Part shown: positions 28,520-36,747 of the stretch, piece by piece
How positions within the stretch are numbered: the first letter of the stretch is position 1
Layout: every line of letters begins with the position of its first letter
Origin: Flavobacterium sp. UGB4466
GTDB taxonomy: Bacteria > Bacteroidota > Bacteroidia > Flavobacteriales > Flavobacteriaceae
Reading direction: 5' to 3'
Assembly (NCBI RefSeq): GCF_903469665.1
Contig: NZ_CAGKLC010000001.1
Coordinates: 109,710-173,709, forward strand
DNA: 64,000 nt
Notes under the pieces: model-generated
What the model was told of the DNA's origin: nothing
Database searches by the model: none
What the model saw: the letters and a program-made list of their open reading frames with translations, nothing else
Made by a program: the position numbers and the translations under genes

Positions 28520-29260
28520 ATGCAGCAATTAAATACGTCCATAAAACATCATTTGATAGTTGGTGCACTAATTAGTGTTTGGCTATTTGTTTTTGCTTTC
28601 ATCATTAGACCATTTGACGACGGAACGATCAATTTTAAGTCATGGCTTTTAATTAGTTTAGGCTTTAGTGTTTTGGCATTTTTATGTTATTCAATTGTCG
28701 GATTTATTCAAAAGAGTATTTACAAGAAGATATCCAAATGGAATGTTAGTTTAGAAATCGCAAGTATAGTTTTCTTTTATTTGATTTATCTTTTTGGAAC
28801 TTACACCTATTATAAAAGCCCTATTTTAAACGGAGGATATGATTTTACAGCATTTTTCTCGATTATTTTTATCAAAGTCACCCTGATTTTAACTCCTGTA
28901 ATTGTTTTGGCAAGACGTTATTTGCTTAAACTGATTCCGATAAAAGAGGATTTTTTGATTGTTAAAGGAGAAAACAAATTAGATGTTTTAAAAATTAAAA
29001 AAGCAGATTTGGTTTGTGTTTCGAATGCACAAAATTATGTCGAGATCTTTTATTTGGAAAACAATCAGCTTCGGACAAAATTGATTCGGTCTTCACTCAA
29101 AAAAGTACAGGAAGATTTTGATTTTTTGCTTCAAATTCATCGTTCGCATTTAATAAATCCATTGCATTTTAAATCCTGGAGGAATTCAAATACGATCCTT
29201 CTTACTCAAATAGAACTTCCGGTATCCAAAAATTATAAAGCAAGTCTTTTGACTTTGTAA
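28520..29260 (+). CDS. Membrane-anchored LytTR-family transcriptional regulator
   Basis: The 246-residue protein has four membrane segments (roughly residues 12-32, 44-66, 79-97 and 108-128, by hydrophobicity). A C-terminal LytTR DNA-binding domain follows, with FLIVKGENKLDVLKIKKADLVCVSNAQNYVEIFY and LLQIHRSHLINPLHF, the family core. There is no receiver domain or kinase partner, so the membrane part may sense the signal directly. The ATG at 28520 is preferred; a TTG at 28505 would add five residues. The nearby double-glycine peptide gene is a possible target by analogy with LytTR control of peptide systems; this is inference. Confidence 0.85.
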   Translation: MQQLNTSIKHHLIVGALISVWLFVFAFIIRPFDDGTINFKSWLLISLGFSVLAFLCYSIVGFIQKSIYKKISKWNVSLEIASIVFFYLIYLFGTYTYYKSPILNGGYDFTAFFSIIFIKVTLILTPVIVLARRYLLKLIPIKEDFLIVKGENKLDVLKIKKADLVCVSNAQNYVEIFYLENNQLRTKLIRSSLKKVQEDFDFLLQIHRSHLINPLHFKSWRNSNTILLTQIELPVSKNYKASLLTL

Positions 29261-29361
29261 TTTCGTACCTAAAACAGTACGTTTTGTACCAAAGCCAATA
29301 AAAATGGGGTTTGAGCGGATTTTAAAAAATAGTTTTGCTTCATCAATTTTAAAAATAAATT

Positions 29362-29922
29362 ATGAAAACAAAACACATTTGCCTGCTTGGATTGCTATTT
29401 TTTTTGATCAGTTATCTCTTCTTTTCTAAGATTCTGCCAAACTTTCAAAAACCAATCGATTTTGCGCATTGGTTTAATTTAGTTGGAGCCTGTTTGTTGT
29501 TGTCATTTAATGATGTGTTTCCGAAATGCAAGCTAAATTTGATTGCATCAGTATTAACCACTTTTGGTGTTATTGCCCACATTGGCCTTTGCACGATTGA
29601 TTTTATGATGTGGAGTTTCGGGAATAACGATCTCGCCAGAGAGGCATTGAGCAAGCAGATTAGTGATACACCATCTATTCTTTATCCTTTTGTGATTGTT
29701 GGGCCCTCTTTGCTTTTTGTTGGTTTGGCGATTCATGCATTTACTTTTATAAAAACGGAAACCGTAAAATCTTTGATGGTAATTGTTGGTTCGGCTGCTG
29801 TGGGATTTTCATTTTTTGCTTTGAAAAATGGCGTTTTGATGCTTTTGAGTTGTTTGGTTTTTGTTTTAGGATTAGGTTTGCTTCTTTATAGAAAAGAAAA
29901 TCCAGAAACAAATGGAGTATAA
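29362..29922 (+). CDS. Small integral membrane protein, function unknown
   Basis: The 186-residue protein has about six hydrophobic segments: residues 6-24 (ICLLGLLFFLISYLFF), 37-50, 60-77, 107-125, 136-152 and 158-176, with short loops. No enzymatic motif is visible. It follows the LytTR gene by 101 bases on the same strand, a spacing that allows either co-transcription or a separate promoter. It may be a transporter accessory or sensor membrane protein; I do not recognise a family. Confidence 0.65.
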   Translation: MKTKHICLLGLLFFLISYLFFSKILPNFQKPIDFAHWFNLVGACLLLSFNDVFPKCKLNLIASVLTTFGVIAHIGLCTIDFMMWSFGNNDLAREALSKQISDTPSILYPFVIVGPSLLFVGLAIHAFTFIKTETVKSLMVIVGSAAVGFSFFALKNGVLMLLSCLVFVLGLGLLLYRKENPETNGV

Positions 29923-29998
29923 GGCAATTGGGAAAGAGTTTTCAGGTAGATTAGAACTTCTGTTTTAATTCATATCTTCGCTTTCATCTTGTGTGAAA

Positions 29999-30448
29999 AT
30001 GAGGATAGAAAAAGCAAATACAACCGATAGCGAAATTCTAACACAAATAACCAAAAAGTCAAAAGCTTATTGGGGATATTCAGCAGAACAAATTCAAAAG
30101 TGGGAGGTGAATCTTACTATTTCTCCAGATTATATAAGAGAACATGATGTATTCAAATTGGTAAAGGATAAGGTAATAATTGGTTATTATTCTTATCTTT
30201 TTGAAGATGAAAAGAATGTAAAAATGGATAATTTATTTATCTTGCCTGAATATATAGGAAAAGGTTTTGGAAAATACCTGTTTCTTGATTTTTTAAACCG
30301 AATGAAAGAGGCTGGAATTCAAACCATTCAACTCGATTCAGAACCAAATGCTGAAGGTTTCTACTTAAAAATGGGGTTTGTAAAAATCGGAGCATTCGAA
30401 ACTTCGATAAAAGACAGGTTTATGCCCATTATGAAAATGAAATTATAA
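29999..30448 (+). CDS. GNAT family N-acetyltransferase (second copy)
   Basis: The 149-residue protein starts MRIEKANTTDSEILTQITKKSK. The ATG at 29999 is preferred over a GTG two codons upstream. Motifs are VKMDNLFILPEYIGKGFGKYLFLDFLNRMKEAG (strand 4 and the acetyl-CoA loop, with GKGFGK) and IQLDSEPNAEGFYLKMGFVKIGAFET. That is the standard GNAT pattern. The acceptor is unknown. It is unlike the GNAT at 27622-28059 outside the CoA-binding motif. Confidence 0.88.
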   Translation: MRIEKANTTDSEILTQITKKSKAYWGYSAEQIQKWEVNLTISPDYIREHDVFKLVKDKVIIGYYSYLFEDEKNVKMDNLFILPEYIGKGFGKYLFLDFLNRMKEAGIQTIQLDSEPNAEGFYLKMGFVKIGAFETSIKDRFMPIMKMKL

Positions 30449-30463
30449 TAAATCAAATTAAAA

Positions 30464-30835
30464 TTGAAAAACTATACAAAATACCTGCTTTCGCTCTTTC
30501 TGGCTTTTGTCGTGATTGTGAATGATGGTGTTTTAGTTTCTCCCTCAAAATCGGCAGATTATTATCAATCTTCGTTTGTAATTCTGAGAGCTGAGTTAGA
30601 TTTTTCTAATTCTCGTTTATATAAATTTATTCCATCTGCTTCACGGGTAAGGACGCTGTTTTCGGTTGTTTTAAAGTATCTCGATTTAAGAGATGTTTTT
30701 AGTCTTCAAATCAGGGGAGCTCTAAATCTTCAACTATTTCTTTTTCAAAAAGTAAGTTCGTTTATAAAGCAGTCTGTTTTTGTAAATGAAACCGTTAACT
30801 CTGCAAATTTTAAAACAAGTTTATACATAGCTTAA
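30464..30835 (+). CDS. Exported hypothetical protein, 123 residues
   Basis: It begins at a TTG 15 bases after the preceding GNAT gene. The first 23 residues (MKNYTKYLLSLFLAFVVIVNDG) read as a signal peptide or N-anchor. The remainder (SADYYQSSFVILRAELDF, then Phe/Ser/Leu-rich strands) has no recognised motif. A small membrane-protein gene follows 78 bases on. It may be a real short secreted protein, but evidence is limited to frame length and signal-like start. Function unknown. Confidence 0.5.
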   Translation: MKNYTKYLLSLFLAFVVIVNDGVLVSPSKSADYYQSSFVILRAELDFSNSRLYKFIPSASRVRTLFSVVLKYLDLRDVFSLQIRGALNLQLFLFQKVSSFIKQSVFVNETVNSANFKTSLYIA

Positions 30836-30913
30836 AGGGATTCTCTCTTAAGTTTTGATGCGCTTCAACGCATACGATGGTAAAATAATGTCTAATCATT
30901 TATCATTTTCAAA

Positions 30914-31093
30914 ATGTATAAACAAAATAATAAAACACGTTTAGAGCAATCTAAGCGACCACTTCATTGGATAAAAAGAAAATTAATAGTAATACTAACT
31001 GCTTTCATGCTCGGAATGTCACACGGAATGAATGTGCATGACGAAGCTCTTAAAGGAAATCAAAACTATACGGAACAACATAAGAAGGATTGA
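30914..31093 (+). CDS. Small single-pass membrane protein, 59 residues
   Basis: The ATG at 30914 opens a frame of 59 codons to TGA at 31091-31093. The N-terminus is basic (KQNNKTRLEQSKRPLHWIKRK), followed by a hydrophobic helix (LIVILTAFMLGM) and a hydrophilic, charged tail (HDEALKGNQNYTEQHKKD). The arrangement predicts one membrane-spanning or signal helix. It lies just before a long palindrome and after the 123-residue exported protein gene on the same strand. Function unknown. Confidence 0.5.
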   Translation: MYKQNNKTRLEQSKRPLHWIKRKLIVILTAFMLGMSHGMNVHDEALKGNQNYTEQHKKD

Positions 31094-31102
31094 TTTGTTG
31101 TT

Positions 31103-31230
31103 TAACCGCAAAGAGCGCAAAGATTTTGTCTATTTAATGTCTTAAAAACGCAATGTTCGCAAAGCTTTGTGTTTATAGGTCGCACAAAACTTAGCGAACA
31201 TTGCGTAAATCTTAGCGCTCTTTGCGGTTA
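31103..31230. repeat. 128-base nested palindrome
   Basis: The outer arms begin TAACCGCAAAGAGCGCAAAG at 31103 and pair with 31207-31230, 23 of 24 positions. The inner arms (from 31148, ACGCAATGTTCGCAAAG) pair with the segment ending 31206 at nearly all positions. The DNA would form a long cruciform or RNA hairpin; no gene lies inside. The wording CGCAAAG recurs in the repeat cluster at about 24550-24600, suggesting a common family. Confidence 0.88.
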
Positions 31231-31256
31231 CATCTAAAAGTTAAGTTTTAAAAAAA

Positions 31257-31279
31257 AACCGAAGCAATTTGCCTCGGTT
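31257..31279 (-). terminator. Terminator of the HMG-CoA synthase gene
   Basis: AACCGAAGCAA pairs with TTGCCTCGGTT with one mismatch. On the minus strand it is followed by at least nine T. Confidence 0.85.
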
Positions 31280-31298
31280 TTCTATTTATTAGAATTTC

Positions 31299-32666
31299 TT
31301 AATCAACCCACTTATAATATCTCGCCCCAATCAAAACAGGGATCTCTTTTTCAATTCGGTCTAGAATCCATTCGTTTTTTGGAGTTCTGACGCTTTGTTT
31401 TTGTTCTTTTTTGTGAAGGCTTTCGTAAGTGTTGAAATCAATTTCTTTACTTTCCTTTAAATTTTCAAAAAGCTTCACGTTTGCCAGTGCAGCTTTCCAT
31501 TCCGGCTGAATTGTACCTTCAAAAACTTTCGATTTCGAGCCACTTCCGTAAGCTAAGAATCCAAATTGGGTTCCGGCGATTTCTTTATTGGTATCATAAT
31601 AATGAGCCAAAGTCGATAACAATCCCATGAAAATAGATCCTGTATAAAGATTACCAATTAAAGACGAAGCCAATTCAGCAGGTTGTAATTTCTCGGTTAC
31701 AAAATTTCTATATTCTTCAGATTTTGCGACTTCCTTAATTTTAGCCTGATAATCTGCCGGTTCAATGTTTTCTGAAATGATCTTTTCGGCACTGTCTAAA
31801 GTGTAAATTTCAGATAACATGCGTCGTCCTTGAAACGAATAGGGAAGGTGCATGATGATGCTGTTCCAGGTAGTGTATAAAGTTTCCGTAGTATTTTTTA
31901 GTTTCTTGAAGGAGAAATAAGCATTGCGGGTACGATCCATATAACATTGGTTGGAATACTGACCGTCGAAAACTGGTTGGTCTTTATGGATTTCTATTTC
32001 GGCTTCTAAATTATCAAACCAAAGATCGTTGTTGGTATTTTGTGTAATTGCTTCTTTTGAAATGCTTCGGTACGGTTTAAAGAAGTCAAAAACTCCTTTT
32101 GTGCTGGTTGCCCAATTTTCGTCAAAAGCGATAATTCTGGGGTTAGAAGTCACTAACATTGCAACTGCTCCGGCACCCTGAGTATATTCTCCGGTGGAGT
32201 TTAAATCGTATTTGGCAAAATCGGTTGTTACGACAATTGCTTTTTTGGCTGGATTCAATTTTACAAAGTCAATACAATTTTGCAAAGCGTCGACACCACC
32301 GATACAGGCAAAAGTAAAATCGACTACATCACATTCCGCCAAAGTATCTTCGCCAAATTTTTGCTCTATCAAACTAATTAAGAACGAACTGATCGGTTTA
32401 GAGCTGTCGATACCACTTTCAGTTCCAACATAGATCCTGCTAATTTCGTTTAGGTTGATGTTGTGATCGAGAATAAGTTTCGTTAAAGCATTTGCTCCAA
32501 AAACTACTGGATCCTGATGAACATCAGGTAAAGTCATTTGAATTAGTCCAAGGCCTTTTTCTAATTTTTCGGGTTCGATATTTCTGGCAGTCGCCAAAGT
32601 TTTTATAGGTAAATGTATGTTGGCTACATCAAAAGAAATAGCGTCAATTCCTGTTTTCATTGTCAT
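31299..32666 (-). CDS. Hydroxymethylglutaryl-CoA synthase
   Basis: Condenses acetyl-CoA with acetoacetyl-CoA to HMG-CoA, the entry to the mevalonate isoprenoid route; a thiolase-fold, cytoplasmic dimer. The 455 residues carry the catalytic Cys121 in FACIGG, Glu83 in GTESGID and the active-site His in IIMHLPYSFQGRRM. The family sequence GEYTQGAGAVAMLV is also present. Length fits the family. A second ATG two codons inside is an equally good start. The gene is divergent from sdhC, with a 315-base spacer between. Confidence 0.92.
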   Translation of the reverse strand: MTMKTGIDAISFDVANIHLPIKTLATARNIEPEKLEKGLGLIQMTLPDVHQDPVVFGANALTKLILDHNINLNEISRIYVGTESGIDSSKPISSFLISLIEQKFGEDTLAECDVVDFTFACIGGVDALQNCIDFVKLNPAKKAIVVTTDFAKYDLNSTGEYTQGAGAVAMLVTSNPRIIAFDENWATSTKGVFDFFKPYRSISKEAITQNTNNDLWFDNLEAEIEIHKDQPVFDGQYSNQCYMDRTRNAYFSFKKLKNTTETLYTTWNSIIMHLPYSFQGRRMLSEIYTLDSAEKIISENIEPADYQAKIKEVAKSEEYRNFVTEKLQPAELASSLIGNLYTGSIFMGLLSTLAHYYDTNKEIAGTQFGFLAYGSGSKSKVFEGTIQPEWKAALANVKLFENLKESKEIDFNTYESLHKKEQKQSVRTPKNEWILDRIEKEIPVLIGARYYKWVD

Positions 32667-32917
32667 TTTTTTTGAAGCCGATAAAGGTAAAATTATGCTC
32701 TTAAAATTCCCTTGTTTTCATTCAATAAAATTCGGGCTCGCTTTACTTTTGAGGAAAACAGAGCAAAAAGGGGTGAAAAATAACAATTTGGTAATTATAT
32801 AAAAACTAGGAATTCGTTAAAATCACTTGCGAAAAATTTCTATTTTATTGTTTTTAAATAATTTGCAATAATATCACCGAAAGCTCTTTAAAATCATTAT
32901 AAATAACAACGAAATGG

Positions 32918-32948
32918 TTGTAGTTCATGTCTAATTGCTTTATTTTTG
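32918..32948 (+). promoter_or_regulatory. Promoter of the sdhCAB operon
   Basis: TTG at 32918-32920, 20 bases, then TATTTTTG at 32941-32948, a near-ideal Bacteroidota promoter. The rest of the divergent 315-base spacer (32667-32981) shows no gene. A weak minus-strand TACCTTTA near 32687 may serve the HMG-CoA synthase gene. Confidence 0.75.
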
Positions 32949-32981
32949 TCTAATTTTTTAAAACAAACTACTTTAACACTT

Positions 32982-33647
32982 ATGGCACAATCTGCACTAT
33001 TGAATGCTTCCATCTTAAAGAAAGTGGCTATGGCCCTTTCGGGAATATTCTTAATCACGTTTTTAGCGCTGCATGTTTCCTTAAATTTTATTTCTATTAT
33101 TAGTGAAGATGTTTTTAACGAAGCTTCTCACTTTATGGGATACAATCCGCTGATTCAATATGTAATGCAACCTGTTTTGGCAATCGGAGTAATTTTCCAT
33201 TTCGTAATGGGATTTGTATTGACTGCTCAAAATAGCGCAGCAAGACCAATTGCTTATGCAAAATACAACGGAGCTGCTAATGCTTCATGGACTTCGAGAA
33301 ACATGATTATCTCAGGCTTAGTTATTTTGGCTTTCTTAGGATTGCATTTCTATGATTTTTGGTTTCCTGAAGTTACTTACAAATATATTGCAGGTACAGC
33401 ACCGGACGCGACAAGATATTATGGAGAGCTAGTGCATAAGTTTCATGACCCAATCCGCACAGGTATTTATTGTATCTCATTTGTGTTATTAGGATTTCAC
33501 CTTTGGCACGGATTCAGTTCATCTCTTCAATCCGTTGGGATGCACAATAAGTATTCTCGATTCTTAAGTAAAGTTGGTTATGGATTTGCGGTTGTAGTAC
33601 CGGCACTTTTCGTTATCATCGCATTATTTCATCATTTCAATAATTAA
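32982..33647 (+). CDS. sdhC: Succinate dehydrogenase cytochrome b subunit
   Basis: Membrane anchor and heme-b subunit of complex II (diheme Bacteroidota/Wolinella type, no separate SdhD). The ATG at 32982 is used. An in-frame TTG at 32946 overlaps the minus-7 element TATTTTTG, so it would lie upstream of the transcript start. The 221 residues have five membrane helices, with candidate heme-ligand histidines in [35 protein letters not shown] and LGFHLWHGF. First gene of sdhCAB, 11 bases before sdhA. Confidence 0.94.
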   Translation: MAQSALLNASILKKVAMALSGIFLITFLALHVSLNFISIISEDVFNEASHFMGYNPLIQYVMQPVLAIGVIFHFVMGFVLTAQNSAARPIAYAKYNGAANASWTSRNMIISGLVILAFLGLHFYDFWFPEVTYKYIAGTAPDATRYYGELVHKFHDPIRTGIYCISFVLLGFHLWHGFSSSLQSVGMHNKYSRFLSKVGYGFAVVVPALFVIIALFHHFNN

Positions 33648-33658
33648 TATCAATTATA

Positions 33659-35659
33659 ATGGCATTAGATTCAAAAATTCCAAATGGTCCAATATCGGAC
33701 AAATGGACAAATTATAAAGATCATATTAATTTAGTAAACCCTGCTAACAAACGTAATTTAGATATTATTATCGTTGGAACAGGTTTGGCTGGAGGTTCTG
33801 CTGCGGCTACTTTGGCTGAGTTAGGATATAACGTAAAAGCTTTCTGTTTTCAGGATTCACCACGTCGTGCGCACTCTATTGCTGCACAAGGGGGTATCAA
33901 TGCTGCAAAAAATTATAAAGGTGACGGTGACTCTGTTTACAGATTATTTTATGATACTGTAAAAGGAGGTGACTACCGTGCACGTGAGGCAAACGTTCAC
34001 CGTTTGGCTGAAGTTTCGGCTAATATTATCGACCAGTGTGTGGCTCAAGGGGTGCCATTGGCTCGTGAATATGGTGGATTATTGGATAACCGTTCTTTTG
34101 GAGGAACTTTGGTTTCCCGTACTTTTTACGCACAAGGACAAACCGGACAACAATTATTGTTAGGAGCTTATTCTGCAATGAACCGTCAGATTGGTCGTGG
34201 AAAAGTAAAAATGTACAACCGTCACGAAATGCTTGACATTGTAATCGTTGACGGAAAAGCGAGAGGTATTATCGCTCGTAACCTTATCACAGGAGAAATT
34301 GAAAGACACTCTGCTCATGCGGTAGTAGTAGGTTCAGGAGGATACGGAAACGTATTTTTCCTTTCAACTAATGCTATGGGAAGTAACGCAACAGCAGCTT
34401 GGAAAATACATAAAAAAGGAGCGTTTTTCGCGAATCCTTGTTACACACAAATTCACCCAACTTGTATTCCGGTTTCAGGAGATCACCAGTCAAAATTGAC
34501 TTTGATGTCTGAATCGTTACGTAATGACGGTCGTATTTGGGTTCCTGCAAAATTAGAAGATGCGAAAGCAATTCGTGAAGGAAAGAAAAAAGCAACTGAT
34601 TTATCTGAAGACGAAAGAGATTATTTCTTGGAAAGAAGATATCCTGCTTTTGGTAACTTAGTACCTCGTGACGTTGCGTCTCGTGCTGCAAAAGAAAGAT
34701 GTGATGCCGGTTTTGGTGTGAACAAAACAGGAGAAGCGGTTTACTTAGATTTCGCCGCTGCTATTAAACGTTACGGTGCTGAGGCTGCTCACGTAAAAGG
34801 ATTGAATGAAAATGACAGTGCTTTAGTAACTAAGTTAGGAACGGATATCGTAAAAAGTAAGTACGGAAACTTATTCCAGATGTACTTGAAAATTGTTGAC
34901 GAAGATCCTTATGTAACGCCAATGATGATTTACCCTGCGGTTCACTACACTATGGGTGGTACCTGGGTTGATTATAACTTAATGACTACCATTCCGGGAT
35001 GTTTCTCAATCGGAGAGTCTAACTTCTCTGATCACGGAGCAAACAGACTTGGAGCTTCTGCCTTAATGCAAGGTTTAGCAGATGGTTATTTCGTATTACC
35101 TTATACTATCGGGGATTATTTGGCTCCGGATATTAAAATGGGACCTATCTCTACAGATTTACCAGAATTCGTAGAAGCAGAAAAAGGAGTAAAAGATCAA
35201 ATCGAGAAATTTATCAATAATAAAGGAACTCATTCTGTAGATTATTTCCATAAGAAATTAGGGAAAATCATGTGGGATAAAGTGGGTATGGCTCGTAATG
35301 CTAAAGGTTTAGCCGAAGCTATCGAAGAAATTGCCGCTTTACGTGAAGAGTTTTATAAAGACGTAAAAGTACCTGGAAGTGCTAACGAATTTAACCAGGA
35401 ATTAGAAAAAGCGACTCGTGTTGCCGATTTCTTAGAATTGGGAGAGTTGTTCGCAAAAGATGCTTTACACCGTAACGAATCTTGTGGAGGTCACTTCCGT
35501 GAAGAGTATCAAACAGAAGAAGGTGAAGCACTTCGTGATGATGAGAACTTTGCATACGTTGCAGCTTGGGAATACAAAGGAAAACCAAGTGACGCAGTAT
35601 TACACAAAGAACCTCTGGTTTACGAAAACATCAAATTAGTACAACGTAGTTATAAATAG
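33659..35659 (+). CDS. sdhA: Succinate dehydrogenase flavoprotein subunit
   Basis: Oxidises succinate to fumarate in the TCA cycle, passing electrons to SdhB; attached to the cytoplasmic face of the inner membrane. The 666 residues include the FAD-binding [21 protein letters not shown] near 37. The covalent-FAD histidine is in the stretch [14 protein letters not shown], and substrate and catalytic residues lie in [14 protein letters not shown] and [21 protein letters not shown]. Long C-terminal capping and helical domains make it of the B-type Sdh/Frd family. Followed by sdhB after a repeat-like 98-base spacer. Confidence 0.96.
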   Translation: MALDSKIPNGPISDKWTNYKDHINLVNPANKRNLDIIIVGTGLAGGSAAATLAELGYNVKAFCFQDSPRRAHSIAAQGGINAAKNYKGDGDSVYRLFYDTVKGGDYRAREANVHRLAEVSANIIDQCVAQGVPLAREYGGLLDNRSFGGTLVSRTFYAQGQTGQQLLLGAYSAMNRQIGRGKVKMYNRHEMLDIVIVDGKARGIIARNLITGEIERHSAHAVVVGSGGYGNVFFLSTNAMGSNATAAWKIHKKGAFFANPCYTQIHPTCIPVSGDHQSKLTLMSESLRNDGRIWVPAKLEDAKAIREGKKKATDLSEDERDYFLERRYPAFGNLVPRDVASRAAKERCDAGFGVNKTGEAVYLDFAAAIKRYGAEAAHVKGLNENDSALVTKLGTDIVKSKYGNLFQMYLKIVDEDPYVTPMMIYPAVHYTMGGTWVDYNLMTTIPGCFSIGESNFSDHGANRLGASALMQGLADGYFVLPYTIGDYLAPDIKMGPISTDLPEFVEAEKGVKDQIEKFINNKGTHSVDYFHKKLGKIMWDKVGMARNAKGLAEAIEEIAALREEFYKDVKVPGSANEFNQELEKATRVADFLELGELFAKDALHRNESCGGHFREEYQTEEGEALRDDENFAYVAAWEYKGKPSDAVLHKEPLVYENIKLVQRSYK

Positions 35660-35665
35660 GGTTTA

Positions 35666-35751
35666 GTCCAAAGTCCTAAGTCCAAAGTCTTAAAGTATTA
35701 AGCTTTCGATTTTTGACTTTATGACTTTAGACTTTAAGACTTTTAAACTTA
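35666..35751. repeat. Degenerate inverted repeat inside the sdh operon
   Basis: The spacer between sdhA and sdhB is made of AAGTCC/AAAGTCTT-type units on the left (35666-35698) and their complements (GACTTTA units, 35715-35751) on the right. The transcript could fold into a hairpin between the two genes. Confidence 0.8.
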
Positions 35752-35757
35752 TAGAAA

Positions 35758-36504
35758 ATGAAACTTACATTAAAAATATGGCGTCAGAAAAACGCCCAAG
35801 ATAAAGGAGGGATTGTTGAATATCCTATTGACGGAATTGAACCGGATATGTCTTTCCTTGAAATGCTTGACGTTCTTAACGAACAATTGATCAATAAAGG
35901 AGACGAACCGGTAGCATTTGACCACGATTGTCGCGAAGGAATTTGCGGAATGTGTTCTTTGTTTATCAACGGAGAAGCACATGGACCAGACAGAGGAGTT
36001 ACTACTTGTCAGTTGCACATGCGTATGTTCAAAGATGGTGATACGATTTTTATCGAGCCATTTAGAGCAAAAGCTTTCCCTGTAATTAAAGATTTAGTAG
36101 TTGATAGAAGTTCTTTTGACAGAATTCAACATGCGGGAGGATTTATCTCTGTAAATACTTCAGGAAATACAATTGATGCAAATACAATTCCAATCAACAA
36201 AGACGATGCAGATAAATCTTTTGATGCTGCAGCTTGTATTGGTTGTGGAGCTTGTGTGGCAACTTGTAAAAACTCATCAGCAATGTTGTTCGTTTCTGCA
36301 AAAGTATCTCAATACGCTTTATTACCGCAAGGTAAAGTTGAAGCAGTTGACCGTGTTTTAAATATGGTTCACCAAATGGATGCAGAAGGTTTTGGTAACT
36401 GTACAAATACCGGAGCTTGTGAGGTAGAATGTCCTAAAGGAATCTCTCTTGAAAATATCGCACGTATGAACCGTGAGTATTTAGCAGCAAGCTTGAAAGG
36501 ATAA
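35758..36504 (+). CDS. sdhB: Succinate dehydrogenase iron-sulfur subunit
   Basis: Carries electrons from the SdhA flavin to the membrane quinone site. The 248-residue protein has an N-terminal 2Fe-2S plant-type site ([20 protein letters not shown], with a further Cys in VTTCQLHM) and a C-terminal ferredoxin-like region with [11 protein letters not shown] and [15 protein letters not shown], supplying the 4Fe-4S and 3Fe-4S clusters. Last gene of the operon; a strong terminator lies 28 bases downstream. Confidence 0.96.
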   Translation: MKLTLKIWRQKNAQDKGGIVEYPIDGIEPDMSFLEMLDVLNEQLINKGDEPVAFDHDCREGICGMCSLFINGEAHGPDRGVTTCQLHMRMFKDGDTIFIEPFRAKAFPVIKDLVVDRSSFDRIQHAGGFISVNTSGNTIDANTIPINKDDADKSFDAAACIGCGACVATCKNSSAMLFVSAKVSQYALLPQGKVEAVDRVLNMVHQMDAEGFGNCTNTGACEVECPKGISLENIARMNREYLAASLKG

Positions 36505-36532
36505 TTTTAAACGTATCTTTTTAGTTGTAAAA

Positions 36533-36570
36533 AAAAAGCATCCGCTATGGCGGATGCTTTTTTTTTGTTA
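36533..36570 (+). terminator. Rho-independent terminator of sdhCAB
   Basis: AAAAAGCATCCGC and GCGGATGC plus T run, with loop TATG; perfect stem. Confidence 0.93.
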
Positions 36571-36625
36571 GCTCGAGAGGAGCGATAGGTGTTAGATTGT
36601 AAATAGATATCGCTCCTCTGGAGCT
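36570..36625. repeat. REP-like palindrome AGCTC(G/C)AGAGGAGCGATA
   Basis: The arms at 36570-36587 and 36608-36625 are 18 bases, with one mismatch. A related short hairpin ACCCC-GTT-GGGGT lies at 36662-36674. The block is probably a dispersed palindromic element and not part of either flanking gene. Confidence 0.8.
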
Positions 36626-36747
36626 TTTTTTATAGGTCTTGTTGAAGTTTTATAAATAGAGTACCCCGTTGGGGTTTTACTGTTGCTTTTTTACGAATTT
36701 TTGTTCCATCAAAGGAGTTGTTATTTTGGGTTATCTCTTTTGTGCTT

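Noticed and set aside
28145..30448. Complete bacteriocin biosynthesis cluster
   Set aside because: Only a precursor-like peptide and a regulator are visible; no modification enzyme, exporter or obvious immunity gene.
32946..32981. N-terminal extension of sdhC from a TTG
   Set aside because: The TTG overlaps the minus-7 element, so it would be upstream of transcription start.
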